DNA from: Clostridia bacterium
Lineage (GTDB): Bacteria > Bacillota_A > Clostridia > Oscillospirales > CAG-272
Direction: 5' to 3'
Length of the DNA stretch: 46,553 nt
NCBI GenBank assembly: GCA_017466455.1
Contig: JAFTUD010000009.1
Location: 1 to 46,553, forward strand
Position numbers and translations under genes: made by a program
Shown here: one piece after another, positions 33,843 to 43,303 of the stretch
Numbering within the stretch: position 1 is the stretch's first letter
Layout: every line of letters begins with the position of its first letter
The notes under the pieces: model-generated
Database searches by the model: none
Told to the model about the DNA's origin: nothing
The model's input: the letters and a program-made list of their open reading frames with translations, nothing else

Positions 33843-34352
33843 ATGCCAAGTAATTCAGTTCTTGAACAAAAGAAAGCCATTGTTGCCGATCTCGTTGAAA
33901 AAATGAAGAAGGCTCAATCCGGTGTTCTCGTTCAATACCAAGGTATCACAGTTGAAAACGATACCAAAATGCGTGCTGCATTCCGCAAGGCAGGCGTTGA
34001 CTATATGGTTCTTAAGAACACACTTATCGGTCGTGCTTGCGATGAGGTTGGATACGGTGCTATGAAGGATAAGCTCCATGGAATGAGCGCTATCGCTATT
34101 AGCTACGAGGATCCTATCGCTCCTGCAAAGATTGCTAAGGAGTATGCAGACAAGGTTGAAACCTTTGAAATCAAGGGTGGATTTATCGACAACGGAGTTG
34201 TTGATGTTGATGCTGTTAAGGCTCTCGCTGAAATTCCTTCAAAGGAAGTTCTTCTTGCAAGATTCCTCGGAAGCATCCAAGGACCTATTTCCGGATTTGC
34301 TCGTGCAATCCAAGCTGTTATCGACCAAAAGGGCGAGGCTGCAGCTGAATAA
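33843..34352 (+). CDS. rplJ: Ribosomal protein L10 (uL10)
   Basis: The 169-residue protein starts MPSNSVLEQKKAIVADLVEK and has FRKAGVDYMVLKNTLIGRA and the C-terminal L12-binding helix (FLGSIQGPISGFARAIQAV). It is the base of the ribosomal stalk. The start at 33843 has AGGAGG; a longer upstream frame begins inside the leader RNA and is not used. Confidence 0.98.
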   Translation: MPSNSVLEQKKAIVADLVEKMKKAQSGVLVQYQGITVENDTKMRAAFRKAGVDYMVLKNTLIGRACDEVGYGAMKDKLHGMSAIAISYEDPIAPAKIAKEYADKVETFEIKGGFIDNGVVDVDAVKALAEIPSKEVLLARFLGSIQGPISGFARAIQAVIDQKGEAAAE

Positions 34353-34418
34353 GGTATGTGTCGCCTAAGAGGACACGAAAAATTAAATTAATTTATCTAT
34401 TTATGGAGGATTTTAAAA

Positions 34419-34790
34419 ATGGCTAACGAAAAAGTTACTCAAATTCTTGAAGAAATCAAATCTCTTACACTTCTCGACCTTGCTGACCTTGTAAAGGCAG
34501 TTGAGGAAGAATTCGGCGTATCCGCTGCTCCTGTTGCAGTTGCTGGTGCTGCTGTTGCTGCTGCTCCTGTTGAGGAGAAGACAGAGTTCGACGTAATCCT
34601 TGTTGAGGCTGGCGCAAGCAAGCTTAACGTTATCAAGGTTGTACGTGAGCTTACAGGTCTTGGACTTAAGGAAGCTAAGGACCTCGTTGAGAGCGCTCCT
34701 AAGGCTATTAAGGAAGCAGTTTCTAAGGAAACAGCTGAGGACGTTTGCAAGCAACTTACTGAGGCTGGCGCTAAGGCTGAAGTTAAATAA
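34419..34790 (+). CDS. rplL: Ribosomal protein L7/L12 (bL12)
   Basis: The 123-residue protein has the N-terminal dimer domain, an Ala/Val/Pro-rich hinge ([14 protein letters not shown]) and the globular C-terminal domain ([35 protein letters not shown]). It recruits translation factors. A GGAGG precedes the start, and a terminator follows by 25 bases. Confidence 0.99.
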   Translation: MANEKVTQILEEIKSLTLLDLADLVKAVEEEFGVSAAPVAVAGAAVAAAPVEEKTEFDVILVEAGASKLNVIKVVRELTGLGLKEAKDLVESAPKAIKEAVSKETAEDVCKQLTEAGAKAEVK

Positions 34791-34815
34791 TTTGGCTTAC
34801 TAAAAACTATCCTGA

Positions 34816-34845
34816 AAAAAGCTCCGACAAATGTCGGAGCTTTTT
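34816..34845 (+). terminator. Terminator of rplJL
   Basis: AAAAAGCTCCGACA-aa-TGTCGGAGCTTTTT is followed by ATTTT. It is nearly symmetrical and can also stop the minus-strand gene at 34877. Confidence 0.93.
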
Positions 34846-34876
34846 ATTTTCGGTTTATAGCATTTTAACAAATGAT

Positions 34877-35731
34877 TTATACTATTTCAACAAAAATTAC
34901 CTCGGGGCGGTTATTGAACCTTAGGGGACAAAGGCTATTTCCAAGTCCTCGACTGATTACCATTGAGGTATTTTTCTTTTGGTGGAGTCCCTCGCTATAT
35001 TTCGGGAAAAAGCCTTGGTTTGGTGCGATTAGTCCGCCGATAAAGGGGATTTGCGCCTGTCCGCCGTGGGCGTGACCCGTCAAGGCAAGATTGATGTCTG
35101 CGCTGACATACTCGCAAAATGCCTCCGGGCGGTGGGATAGCAAAATTTTGTAGTTTTCGCCGTCCTCTGTCAGGGTGGTGAGCTTTTTTGCTATAACTGA
35201 TTTTGATTTTTCTAAGCTATCCTTTGGAATTTCAAACATTGGGTCACGAATACCGAGCAATGTGTATGATTTTCCGTCCTTTTCAAGGGTGATTTTTTCA
35301 TCCTCAAGAACGGTTACGCCAAGGCTGTTAAGTGCGGTTTTAAGCTCGTTATATTCTTTTGGTATTCTGCTTTCATGGTTGCCCGGCACATAGTAGCAAG
35401 GTGCGATTTCGACAAGGTTTGAAACGAGGTCGATAGAATTTTGAACATTTGTATGGCGAGAGTCAATAAGGTCGCCTGTGATGGCGATTATATCGGGGTT
35501 GGCGTTTGATATAAGGGTGAGCAATTTTTCGTTATTATTTTTGAATTTTGCGTTATGAAAGTCGGAGATGTGTGCGATTTTGAGCCCTTTTATTTCTCCG
35601 TTAATGGAGATTTTCGTAAGCTGTACTGCTCTATTTGACCAGATTATCCAAGCGACAAATGCGACAAGTATTCCTATTGCGAGGGCGACAAGTGATGATT
35701 CTATCGGGTGCGTTTTTATAAAATCAAGCAT
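34877..35731 (-). CDS. Membrane-anchored metallophosphoesterase (YaeI/YkuE-like)
   Basis: The 284-residue protein has one N-terminal membrane helix (SSLVALAIGILVAFVAWIIW, about 13-32) and then a calcineurin-like domain with all metal motifs: HISDFHN (D-x-H), ITGDLID, PGNHES, LSHRPE and TGHAHGGQAQ. This matches the YaeI/LpxG-like phosphodiesterase group with a dinuclear centre. The active domain probably faces outward or lies at the membrane surface, perhaps acting on lipid phosphodiesters. GGAG lies seven bases before the start. Confidence 0.9.
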   Translation of the reverse strand: MLDFIKTHPIESSLVALAIGILVAFVAWIIWSNRAVQLTKISINGEIKGLKIAHISDFHNAKFKNNNEKLLTLISNANPDIIAITGDLIDSRHTNVQNSIDLVSNLVEIAPCYYVPGNHESRIPKEYNELKTALNSLGVTVLEDEKITLEKDGKSYTLLGIRDPMFEIPKDSLEKSKSVIAKKLTTLTEDGENYKILLSHRPEAFCEYVSADINLALTGHAHGGQAQIPFIGGLIAPNQGFFPKYSEGLHQKKNTSMVISRGLGNSLCPLRFNNRPEVIFVEIV

Positions 35732-35756
35732 GTTTTACTCCATTCGAGAATTTTCT

Positions 35757-35810
35757 CTACTTTTTCTTTAAGAGAAGAAAAAGTAGCAAAAAGAAGCGGT
35801 GAGCCACCGC
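35757..35810. repeat. Two hairpins in the intergenic stretch 35732-36128
   Basis: CTACTTTTTCTT / AAGAAAAAGTAG (35757-35768, 35775-35786) and GCGGTG-agc-CACCGC (35796-35810). The remainder up to 35988 is A/T-rich, with no gene I can support. Confidence 0.6.
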
Positions 35811-35988
35811 GGGCAACTATGCGGGTGAGAATCAAATGATATTGTCACTGCATGTATACATACTAACACAATAACCGACAAAAATCAAGATATTACAAAT
35901 TTTTAATTATTTTTCGCTTTATTTTAATTTGTTTGACATATACATATACTTGCAGCTTACAATCGTGTAGAGTGAAATTGATACATCT

Positions 35989-36011
35989 TTTTTGTGCAAT
36001 TTGCACAAAAA
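35989..36011. promoter_or_regulatory. Perfect inverted repeat upstream of the poly-C tract
   Basis: TTTTTGTGCA-att-TGCACAAAAA has 10-base arms and a three-base centre. It ends four bases before a run of 13 C. It could be a regulator site or a hairpin. No regulator gene adjoins it. Confidence 0.7.
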
Positions 36012-36015
36012 TGAG

Positions 36016-36028
36016 CCCCCCCCCCCCC
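36016..36028 (+). repeat. 13-C homopolymer upstream of the BspA-like promoter
   Basis: Thirteen consecutive C end 19 bases before the -35 box. Tracts of this length slip during replication and change promoter spacing in known phase-variable surface genes. Assembly of such a run can also be off by a base or two. Confidence 0.85.
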
Positions 36029-36047
36029 GCTTTTTTCGCAAATTGTC

Positions 36048-36076
36048 TTGACATTATATTTTGTTTAGTGTATTAT
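36048..36076 (+). promoter_or_regulatory. Promoter of the BspA-like gene
   Basis: TTGACA (36048-36053), 17 bases and TATTAT (36071-36076). A leader hairpin GTGGGG/CCCCAC at 36101-36116 ends immediately before the AAGGAG ribosome binding site. Confidence 0.88.
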
Positions 36077-36128
36077 ATAATTACCAAAATTTATATGCCC
36101 GTGGGGGCTTCCCCACAAGGAGAAAAAC

Positions 36129-39100
36129 ATGAAGAAAAGATTACTTTTAATCGCTTGTATGGCAATACTACTTTGTCTTGCGTTTGCTATTAGCATTTGC
36201 GCGGAAGATGTAGTTTTAGACGGTGTTACATACACGACAAGCGACAACTCAAGCTTCGAAGGATACAATGGTAGTGCGACTGTAAAATCAGCGACTGCCG
36301 AAATTGTAACTATTCCCGACTTTATCACCACAGATAGCGGAAACAAATATGTTGTAAACGCTATTGCAACCGGTGCTTTTAGGGGAAACACAACTGTTAA
36401 GGAAATTAGAGTTTTAAGTGACTATATCACGGCAATTCCTCAAAATTTCGTTAACAACACTTCGTCCGGTGCGCTTGAAAAGGTATTTATCAACTTTTCA
36501 AACATCACTTCAATTGGTGCATCTGCATTCAACCAATCAAGTAACGATAGTTACGGAATGAATGCGACAACTACAACCTTTGACTTTTACGATGCCAAAG
36601 CATTTAAGACTGACGGAAGTGTAGTAAAGGTAACAAATCCTGACCTTTCGAACCTCAAATCAATTGGCAACTACGCAATGCAAGGTGTTAAGTTTGACAC
36701 GCTCACTCTCCCTTCCGCTATTAAGTCGTTATCGGCAAGATGTTTCCAAGCGGCACAAATCGGAGTGCTTAGAATCGAGGGTAAATTCACCACTATCGAA
36801 AGTAGCACATTTAACCTAAAGGTTGCGCCTACTGCCGTTTACATTGATATGTCAAGTGTTACAACGGTTAAGGAATACGGGTTTCTCTTTAAATCTCTTG
36901 GCTCTACCAACACAACAACACAGTGGTTTGACCTAAACGGCAATCCTACACTTGATATTTCAAATCTAACAACTATTGGAAACCAAGCATTTGCAAGCTC
37001 AAACATCGGTTCTGCTACCAAAATTTCTTGGCCTAAAAATCTATCCTCAATTGGCGATCACGCATTTAGAGGTTGTAACATGAGCGGTGTTGCTTACTTT
37101 GGTGCGGATAGTACAAAGAGTGTTACTGTTTCATACTATTCATTAAACGGAAACAATTTTAGCTCTATTATTTTCGGCGAGGGTGTAACTAAGGTTAGCA
37201 CAAGCAACTTCTCATCGGGTGTTAAACTTATATTCTTGGCTGATACAATAACTTTCTCGTCAACTGACTCTATTCCGTCAAGCTCAACAGTTTATGCTAA
37301 AGCCACCAGCGGAAGCACCCAATCAAGCAGTGTTTCTATTGTTGAAATAAACCGTAGCGAGCTTACAAACTCGGGTCTTTGCGGTGTTATGGTAAATGTT
37401 TACGACAAGGCATCAAACAAATTCACCTTTGGCGAACTTAACCACACTGAGGGAAGCGGAACACCAACCACTCCTTCATGCACTGTTCCGTCGGGTATTG
37501 AGTATAACTGTTCCGTTTGTGGCGCATTTATACGCTACGAAGAAACTGCACCCGCCCCTGGACATACTTACGATGAAAACGCGCCTGTTTCTGTATCAAA
37601 GCTAACTTGCACAACCGATGAAAAGAAAACTTTCATTTGTTCGGCATGCGGTGAAGAATTTGAAAAGATTACCGCTTATGCACCAGGACACGACCACTCG
37701 ATAGTTTCATATCCTGTTGTTTCAACTGACGGCACTCCCGGTATCAAGCGTTTAACTTGCGCTAATTTCGACGGCGAATGCGGTGACTACTATGAATATG
37801 CTTATAGAATTTCTCCTGCCGACCTTTCTGTTTATATAACATTTACCGACGGCACATCACTTACCGTAACAGGTAAAGATATTTTCGATTTTGAAATCGC
37901 AGTTACAAACAATGTTTATTCTTGCGTTCTTAACTCAGTAAAAGGCTCTTTTGAGTTTGGTGGAAAATCGTATAGCAGAAGTAACATTCAATCCATTACA
38001 ATCCCTTACGGATTTACATCAGTAAAGCCAGGTTTTGCGCCAGGCATTGCTGTTATTGACTTCACATCTGCAAAGGATATTCAATTCTCTAACACTTTCC
38101 AAGACAATGGCACATTAAGAGAAATCACTTTAGGTGACGGTGCAAAAATCGGCGGTAGCATGTTCCGCGGTGCAGGTAATGTTTCGATAATTCGCATTGC
38201 CAACAACGCAACTGTTATTTTCCCTGCCGATGTTAATCCGTTCTATGATTTCAGAGGTCTTGACAAGTTTATCATCGGTGACGGTGCAACCGTTCGTTTT
38301 GAGAGAAACAAGACATTTGATATCACCATGGCAAACGCTGTTAGAGCAAGACTTAACGAAATTGTAATTGGTGACAATGCAACAGTTTACTTTGGTTACA
38401 ACACATTTAACGGTGAGCCAAACCTTACTACAATCACCTTTGGCAAAAACGGCAATTACACATTTGAGCAATATGCATTTAAAGGTTGCACAGCACTTAA
38501 AAACATTGTAATTCCCGAGGGTTCAATCGTTACAATCAAGGGTAATGCGTTTGAAAATTGCACAGCGCTTGAAGAAATCTTCTTACCAAGTTCTGTAACT
38601 TCTATTCCTGCAAGTGCATTTAGCGGTTGCTCTGCGCTTACAAGTGCAGTTCTTATGAATGTTACCTCAATCGGTGAGAACGCATTTAATGCTACAAGCA
38701 ATGTTGCACTTACAATCTATGCTCACGCAACAGGCGACCTTACACTCGGCTCAAATGCTCTTGCAAACCGTTCAAATGTAACTCTTTACACAAACAGCAA
38801 AAATATCACTTCGCTTTCAAATGCGACTTGGACGATTTATTCGGGTCTTGCCCATGCTCAAGCTCCTTACACCGAGGCTGAAACATGCTTTGAAAACGGA
38901 TATATCGGTTACAAGACTGACTGTCCTTGCGGTCAAGTTGTTTACGGTGTAGCTTACACAGTTTACACAAACGAAAACACTGAGGGCGTTTCATCTACTC
39001 TTGATAACATCACAGTTATTGATGAGTTTGACGGACACAACCTTTCAGTTTCAGTAACTTACGCAAATGGTTACGACAAAAACGGTGTTAAACATCAAAT

Positions 39101-39638
39101 TTGTCTACGCTTCTGCGGTGCTACATTTGAAGATGTTTCACTCAATCCTATCGTAACTCACAAGGGTTACTCATTTAAGGAAAACGGTGACGGTGCGCTC
39201 GGTCTTCAAAGTGGATTCCACCTCGACCTTGATGCACTTAACGAATACAATCTCTACAATGAAGACCTTGTGCTCGGTCTTGCAATACTCAATCCTAAAT
39301 ATCTTGGTGAGTCGTTCTTTGACGGACAAAGCCTCAACTGTGAAAAAGGATTTTTACAGGTTGACATTGATGTATTCACATATTCAGAGATTAGTTGCAT
39401 GATTAACTTCCCTGAAAATACAAACCTTGCAGGGCTTGAGCTTTCAATCTTCGCTTACATCTTTGACGGCGATGATATGCAATTGATTCAAAAGCAATAC
39501 ACAGTTGGCGAAAAAGCACCTGTGGTTAGCAAGGTTACAAAGACTGACGGAGTGCTTCACACAGTAAATCTTACAAATGTTGTAGCTCCTGTCGTTCTTC
39601 CCGACTCTATTAAGGAATACGAAATTCCAACCGCATAA
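36129..39638 (+). CDS. Secreted BspA-like leucine-rich-repeat protein
   Basis: The 1169-residue protein begins with a signal peptide (MKKRLLLIACMAILLCLAF, then SICAED). It then has several blocks of BspA-type LRR_5 units: for example SIGASAF, IGDHAFRGC, YAFKGCTALKNIVIPEG, GNAFENCTALEEIFLP and SIPASAFSGCSAL, between about 85-400 and 600-870. Between the blocks lies a Cys-rich stretch with CSVCG, PGHTYDENAP, CSACGEEF and APGHDH (about 455-530), a repeated CxxCG-HxxD pattern common in gut cell-surface proteins. A beta-rich C-terminal part follows. No LPxTG, membrane helix or SLH motif is visible, so its attachment is unknown. Relatives bind host or bacterial surface proteins. It has its own promoter and terminator. 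Confidence 0.88.
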   Translation: MKKRLLLIACMAILLCLAFAISICAEDVVLDGVTYTTSDNSSFEGYNGSATVKSATAEIVTIPDFITTDSGNKYVVNAIATGAFRGNTTVKEIRVLSDYITAIPQNFVNNTSSGALEKVFINFSNITSIGASAFNQSSNDSYGMNATTTTFDFYDAKAFKTDGSVVKVTNPDLSNLKSIGNYAMQGVKFDTLTLPSAIKSLSARCFQAAQIGVLRIEGKFTTIESSTFNLKVAPTAVYIDMSSVTTVKEYGFLFKSLGSTNTTTQWFDLNGNPTLDISNLTTIGNQAFASSNIGSATKISWPKNLSSIGDHAFRGCNMSGVAYFGADSTKSVTVSYYSLNGNNFSSIIFGEGVTKVSTSNFSSGVKLIFLADTITFSSTDSIPSSSTVYAKATSGSTQSSSVSIVEINRSELTNSGLCGVMVNVYDKASNKFTFGELNHTEGSGTPTTPSCTVPSGIEYNCSVCGAFIRYEETAPAPGHTYDENAPVSVSKLTCTTDEKKTFICSACGEEFEKITAYAPGHDHSIVSYPVVSTDGTPGIKRLTCANFDGECGDYYEYAYRISPADLSVYITFTDGTSLTVTGKDIFDFEIAVTNNVYSCVLNSVKGSFEFGGKSYSRSNIQSITIPYGFTSVKPGFAPGIAVIDFTSAKDIQFSNTFQDNGTLREITLGDGAKIGGSMFRGAGNVSIIRIANNATVIFPADVNPFYDFRGLDKFIIGDGATVRFERNKTFDITMANAVRARLNEIVIGDNATVYFGYNTFNGEPNLTTITFGKNGNYTFEQYAFKGCTALKNIVIPEGSIVTIKGNAFENCTALEEIFLPSSVTSIPASAFSGCSALTSAVLMNVTSIGENAFNATSNVALTIYAHATGDLTLGSNALANRSNVTLYTNSKNITSLSNATWTIYSGLAHAQAPYTEAETCFENGYIGYKTDCPCGQVVYGVAYTVYTNENTEGVSSTLDNITVIDEFDGHNLSVSVTYANGYDKNGVKHQICLRFCGATFEDVSLNPIVTHKGYSFKENGDGALGLQSGFHLDLDALNEYNLYNEDLVLGLAILNPKYLGESFFDGQSLNCEKGFLQVDIDVFTYSEISCMINFPENTNLAGLELSIFAYIFDGDDMQLIQKQYTVGEKAPVVSKVTKTDGVLHTVNLTNVVAPVVLPDSIKEYEIPTA

Positions 39639-39642
39639 CAAC

Positions 39643-39670
39643 AAAACCACACTCGAAAGAGTGTGGTTTT
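39643..39670. terminator. Bidirectional terminator between the BspA-like gene and tyrS
   Basis: AAAACCACACTC-gaaa-GAGTGTGGTTTT is followed by TATG on plus and by GTTG on minus. It sits between two convergent stops (39638 and 39687). Confidence 0.88.
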
Positions 39671-39686
39671 TATGTTTGGTGGGTTA

Positions 39687-40904
39687 TTATAGGATTACTT
39701 TTTTGTAGGATTTTTTGCCACGGCGAAGGACTACGCCATTTGCGATTTGGTCCTTTGTGAAGGTTGCCTTTGTATCGGCTACCTTTTCGCCATCGGCGCT
39801 TACTCCGCCTTGCTCGATTGCGCGCCTTGCCTCGCCCTTTGATGCGACAAGTCCTGCCTTTACGAGCATTGAGAGAATGTCGATTGCTCCGTCGGTAAAG
39901 TCAGCGTCGGTGAGGGACACGCTCGGCATATTTTCGCTATCGCCTGCCGAGAAAATTGCCCTTGCGCTCTCTTGCGCCTTTTGCGCCTCTTCTTCGCCAT
40001 GGACTAATTTTGTAAGCTCGTATGCCAAGATTTCCTTTGCGCGGTTGAGCTGTGCGCCCTCCCACTTATCCATTGCGTCGATTTCCTCAAGGGGTAGGAA
40101 GGTGAGCATTCTTATACATTTGAGAACATCGGCATCGGCTACATTACGCCAGTATTGATAGAAGTCAAACGGAGTTGTCTTATTGGGGTCAAGCCATACT
40201 GCGCCTGACTGGGTTTTACCCATTTTCTTGCCCTCGGAGTTGAGAAGCAGGGTGATTGTCATTGCGTGGGCGTCCTTGCCGAGCTTTCTTCTTATAAGCT
40301 CAGTTCCGCCGAGCATATTGCTCCATTGGTCATCACCGCCGAACTGCATATTACAGCCGTACTTTCTGTAAAGCTCAAGGAAGTCGTAGCTTTGCATTAT
40401 CATATAGTTAAATTCAAGGAATGAAAGTCCTCTTTCCATTCTTTGCTTATAGCACTCGGCTGTGAGCATTCTATTTACGCTGAAGCATGCGCCAACCTCG
40501 CGAAGGAGTTCAACATAGTTGAGGTTTAGAAGCCAGTCGGCATTATTTACCATTATTGCCTTATCCTCGCCAAACTCAATAAAGCGGGACATTTGCTTTT
40601 TGAAGCATTCGCAGTTATGGTCGATTGTTTCCTTTGTCATCATTGAACGCATATCGGTTCTTCCCGAGGGGTCACCGATATGGGCAGTTCCGCCACCGAT
40701 TAGGGCGATTGGTTTATTGCCTGCCATTTGAAGTCTTTTCATTAGGCAAAGTGCCATAAAGTGTCCAACATGAAGGCTGTCGGCTGTTGGGTCAAAGCCG
40801 ATGTAAAAGGTTGCCTTTCCGTTGTTTACCATTTCTCTAATTTCTTCTTCGTTTGTTACCTGTGCGATAAGTCCACGGGCAACGAGCTCTTCATAAATTT
40901 GCAT
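39687..40904 (-). CDS. tyrS: Tyrosyl-tRNA synthetase
   Basis: The 405-residue class I synthetase has the HIGH-like HVGH in [37 protein letters not shown] in the tyrosine site and the KMSKS-type [11 protein letters not shown]-terminal S4 RNA-binding domain ([20 protein letters not shown]) ends it. Its expression is governed by the T-box leader upstream. Confidence 0.98.
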   Translation of the reverse strand: MQIYEELVARGLIAQVTNEEEIREMVNNGKATFYIGFDPTADSLHVGHFMALCLMKRLQMAGNKPIALIGGGTAHIGDPSGRTDMRSMMTKETIDHNCECFKKQMSRFIEFGEDKAIMVNNADWLLNLNYVELLREVGACFSVNRMLTAECYKQRMERGLSFLEFNYMIMQSYDFLELYRKYGCNMQFGGDDQWSNMLGGTELIRRKLGKDAHAMTITLLLNSEGKKMGKTQSGAVWLDPNKTTPFDFYQYWRNVADADVLKCIRMLTFLPLEEIDAMDKWEGAQLNRAKEILAYELTKLVHGEEEAQKAQESARAIFSAGDSENMPSVSLTDADFTDGAIDILSMLVKAGLVASKGEARRAIEQGGVSADGEKVADTKATFTKDQIANGVVLRRGKKSYKKVIL

Positions 40905-40996
40905 TTTTGTTTCCTTTCTTTCTTGTTTATTTGAGATAATTTAATAAGCATAATTTTTGTCAAAATCCAACTTGTATCGTAGAATAGCCGACAAAC

Positions 40997-41243
40997 AAAA
41001 AAGCCCCTGCAATAATGCAAGGACGAAAAATCGTGTTACCACCTTGTTTTGCGCATATGTTACCACATACGCCTCACGGACCGCAAAAACGGTCTACTCC
41101 CGATAACGGTGGACACCGCCATAGCCTACTATTATTTCGGTATGGTGCTCCAGAGTGTATTCACAGGTGCCTGCGTGCGTCTTCCATCAACCGACTGCTT
41201 TCTGTACCGTGGTGTGCCTGCTACTATTCTCTTTCACTGCATT
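40997..41243 (-). ncRNA. Tyr-specific T-box riboswitch
   Basis: On the minus strand the leader of tyrS has the T-box core AAGGTGGTAACACG (41045-41032), then a terminator stem CCTTGCA-ttat-TGCAGGG with six T (down to 40997). In stem I the specifier loop reads GAATACACTC. The codon UAC (Tyr) lies at 41159-41157, matching the downstream gene. Uncharged tRNA-Tyr pairing would stabilise the antiterminator. Edges are approximate. Confidence 0.95.
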
Positions 41244-41249
41244 TAGGTC

Positions 41250-41278
41250 ATTTTAACACACTTTTCCTTTTTTGTCAA
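41250..41278 (-). promoter_or_regulatory. Promoter of the T-box-tyrS transcript
   Basis: TTGACA (41278-41273), 17 bases and TAAAAT (41255-41250) on the minus strand. Confidence 0.88.
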
Positions 41279-41303
41279 GAGCTTTTGCAAAATGGTAATA
41301 AAT

Positions 41304-41325
41304 AAGGGCGAGATTTCTCGCCCTT
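41304..41325 (-). terminator. Terminator-like hairpin after the lipoprotein cluster
   Basis: AAGGGCGAG-attt-CTCGCCCTT is followed on the minus strand by ATTTATT. It sits directly behind the stop at 41329. Confidence 0.7.
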
Positions 41326-41328
41326 GGT

Positions 41329-41823
41329 TTAGTATTTTTCGATTGTGTTGATATTTACCTTAATTTCGGTTATACTTTCGGGAGAAACTTTTCCAAATTC
41401 GCTTCTTGGAATTGCATAATAATCCGCATAATAATAGTAAAAAAGTTTGTCATCATCCTCTATGTAATCACATTCCAGTATAAGCGTAGTTTGTTCTATA
41501 CTAAGATTCCTATATCCTACATGATCGCCCGGATCACCGTAATCATAATTTGAATAAGTCGCTTCTAAAATGACAAAATCATCAAATATCGTTTTATCAA
41601 TATTTTCTTTGTTATCTTTGCCAGCCCAATCGCTTTTTAGGAACTCATCATAACTTGTAAAAATCGAATAATTCCATTCTGATTCCCTATTCGTAAAATC
41701 CGTAGCCAAAATACCTTCGCGACTCAAGTCTGGAATCTTATCGTAAATCTTTTCATCTTTGCAAGAAACAAAAATCCCAAGACAAAATATCAAAGATAAA
41801 ACAAATGCCAAAAATTTTTTCAC
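41329..41823 (-). CDS. Lipoprotein 4 of the protease-linked cluster
   Basis: The start is a GTG at 41823, chosen because AAAGGAGTGTTATTTC precedes it exactly as AAAGGAGTGTGATTTT precedes the ATG of the other three paralogs. An earlier in-frame GTG overlaps that site. The 164-residue product has a signal peptide (KKFLAFVLSLIFCLGIFVSC, lipobox FVSC) and no Ser/Glu linker. The domain shared with gene 42454 follows: YDEFLKSD, TIFDDFVILEA, VGYRNLSI, YAIPRSEFGKVSPESITEI. It is probably anchored to the outer face of the membrane. The function is unknown. Confidence 0.8.
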   Translation of the reverse strand: MKKFLAFVLSLIFCLGIFVSCKDEKIYDKIPDLSREGILATDFTNRESEWNYSIFTSYDEFLKSDWAGKDNKENIDKTIFDDFVILEATYSNYDYGDPGDHVGYRNLSIEQTTLILECDYIEDDDKLFYYYYADYYAIPRSEFGKVSPESITEIKVNINTIEKY

Positions 41824-41866
41824 GAAATAACACTCCTTTTTCACCGCGTGCTTTATAAAATGTTAT

Positions 41867-42454
41867 TTATTCAGCAACGGACTCTTCTTGTGGTTTCAAT
41901 CTATTTAAAGAAACAATAATTTCGGATATACTTTCCGGGGAAGTTGCGCTAAATTCACTTTTAGGTATTTTATAATAGCTTACATAAACATAGCGAGCCA
42001 TGTTCACCCTGCTATCTTCGTCAAGAGTATAATCAAGCGTTAACGATGCCGTGTTTTCATTTATGACAATATCTCGATAACCCAAAATATCCATACTGCA
42101 TGATGTTGATGTATAATTTATGACTTCAAAAACAACATACTCATCAAAAACAGATGTATCAAGATTTTTCTTTTGGTTTGTGTAAGCATAGGCATCACTC
42201 ATAAATTTGTCGTAGTTTGTAAAAAACGAATAATATGACCCAATTTCCTTGCCGGGCAAAGAATCGGTGCCGGAATCACCCAACCCCCAAATCCGATCGT
42301 AATAAATATCCGAAGTATTAGTTTCGCTTGCGCTTTCGGTGCCGGATTGAATTTGAGAAACGCTCTCGCTTGATGAAGTTTCCTCGTTTCCGCAAGACAC
42401 AAGAGTGCCAACGCAAAGAATGAGTGCCAAAAGTATTGATAATATTTTCTTCAT
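41867..42454 (-). CDS. Lipoprotein 3 of the protease-linked cluster
   Basis: The 195-residue protein has a signal peptide (MKKILSILLALILCVGTLVSC), a short Ser/Glu linker (SSSESVSQIQSGTESASE) and the shared domain YDKFMSD, SVFDEYVVFEV, LGYRDIVI, YKIPKSEFSATSPESISEI. It is the closest paralog of lipoprotein 4. DNA of the linker nearly matches that of lipoprotein 2, indicating recent duplication. The function is unknown. Confidence 0.8.
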   Translation of the reverse strand: MKKILSILLALILCVGTLVSCGNEETSSSESVSQIQSGTESASETNTSDIYYDRIWGLGDSGTDSLPGKEIGSYYSFFTNYDKFMSDAYAYTNQKKNLDTSVFDEYVVFEVINYTSTSCSMDILGYRDIVINENTASLTLDYTLDEDSRVNMARYVYVSYYKIPKSEFSATSPESISEIIVSLNRLKPQEESVAE

Positions 42455-42475
42455 AAAATCACACTCCTTTTATTA

Positions 42476-42495
42476 GGGGCGGGCGAACCCGCCCC
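42476..42495. repeat. GC-rich intergenic hairpin, copy 1
   Basis: GGGGCGGG-cgaa-CCCGCCCC, with GTTTTT on the plus side. On the transcribed minus strand it comes between the stop of lipoprotein 2 and the AAAGGAG of lipoprotein 3, without a U run after it. It could therefore be an mRNA-processing or stability element rather than a simple terminator. Confidence 0.8.
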
Positions 42496-42504
42496 GTTTT
42501 TCAA

Positions 42505-43281
42505 TCATGGCAAATTTTCAATTTGATATTCATGAACAATTACATCTTTGAAATAAATTTCAGATGTATTAACTTTGGCAAGGTCACACAATTCCCTTGG
42601 AATTACAACAAAATCAACTTTTCCGGGAACTTTGTTAAAAATAACATCCGTAAAAATCGTGTATTCATATGACAAATATATATTGTCATCCTGTATCTCG
42701 AAATTATAATATTGCAAATTCATACGACTGTCAAAACTGCGATATACGACAATTACTATGTTATCATCAAAAGTTGATTCCGTAATTTCATCAATGCTTG
42801 TTTTTAGAGTAGCATTTGTTAAAAATTCTGTAAAATCGGAAAAGTTTTCAATTACAGGACTCGACAAATATTCTTTGATTGGATTGGGCTCCCGCGTCTC
42901 AATCCAATATTTAAGTCCAACCGTATATGTTGAGAGTTGGTTTTGGCTTGTCTTAATAATAGGCCAACCGTTCGAATCATAGCCAACTATTCCGGTTATC
43001 TGATTTTGAGTTGAGGTTTCACTGTCATTATCATTCTCCGAAGATGAGGCTTTTTCGCTACTGCTTGAATCTTCGCTCGTTTCGCTTTGAGTTTCGGTGT
43101 TACTTTCCTCACTTACAATTTCGCTTGCACTTTCGGTGCCGGATTGAATTTGAGAAACGCTCTCACTTGAAGATTCACTCTTTGTTTCGCTTTGTGATGA
43201 TGAATTTTCCTCGTTACCGCACGAAATTAGTGTGACAAAGCACATGATAAGCGCCAGAATAAGTGACAAAAGTTTCTTCAT
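42505..43281 (-). CDS. Lipoprotein 2 of the protease-linked cluster
   Basis: The 258-residue protein has a signal peptide with lipobox LISC. A long disordered Ser/Glu/Thr linker follows (about residues 22-95, including SSSESVSQIQSGTESASE), then a beta-rich domain with TFDDNIVIVVYRS, YYNFEI, YLSYEY and VDFVVIPRELC. The sequence is more diverged than paralogs 3 and 4, but the order of strands (FDD, hydrophobic strand, I-P-R) is the same. Confidence 0.8.
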   Translation of the reverse strand: MKKLLSLILALIMCFVTLISCGNEENSSSQSETKSESSSESVSQIQSGTESASEIVSEESNTETQSETSEDSSSSEKASSSENDNDSETSTQNQITGIVGYDSNGWPIIKTSQNQLSTYTVGLKYWIETREPNPIKEYLSSPVIENFSDFTEFLTNATLKTSIDEITESTFDDNIVIVVYRSFDSRMNLQYYNFEIQDDNIYLSYEYTIFTDVIFNKVPGKVDFVVIPRELCDLAKVNTSEIYFKDVIVHEYQIENLP

Positions 43282-43303
43282 AAAATCACACTCCTTTTAT
43301 TTA

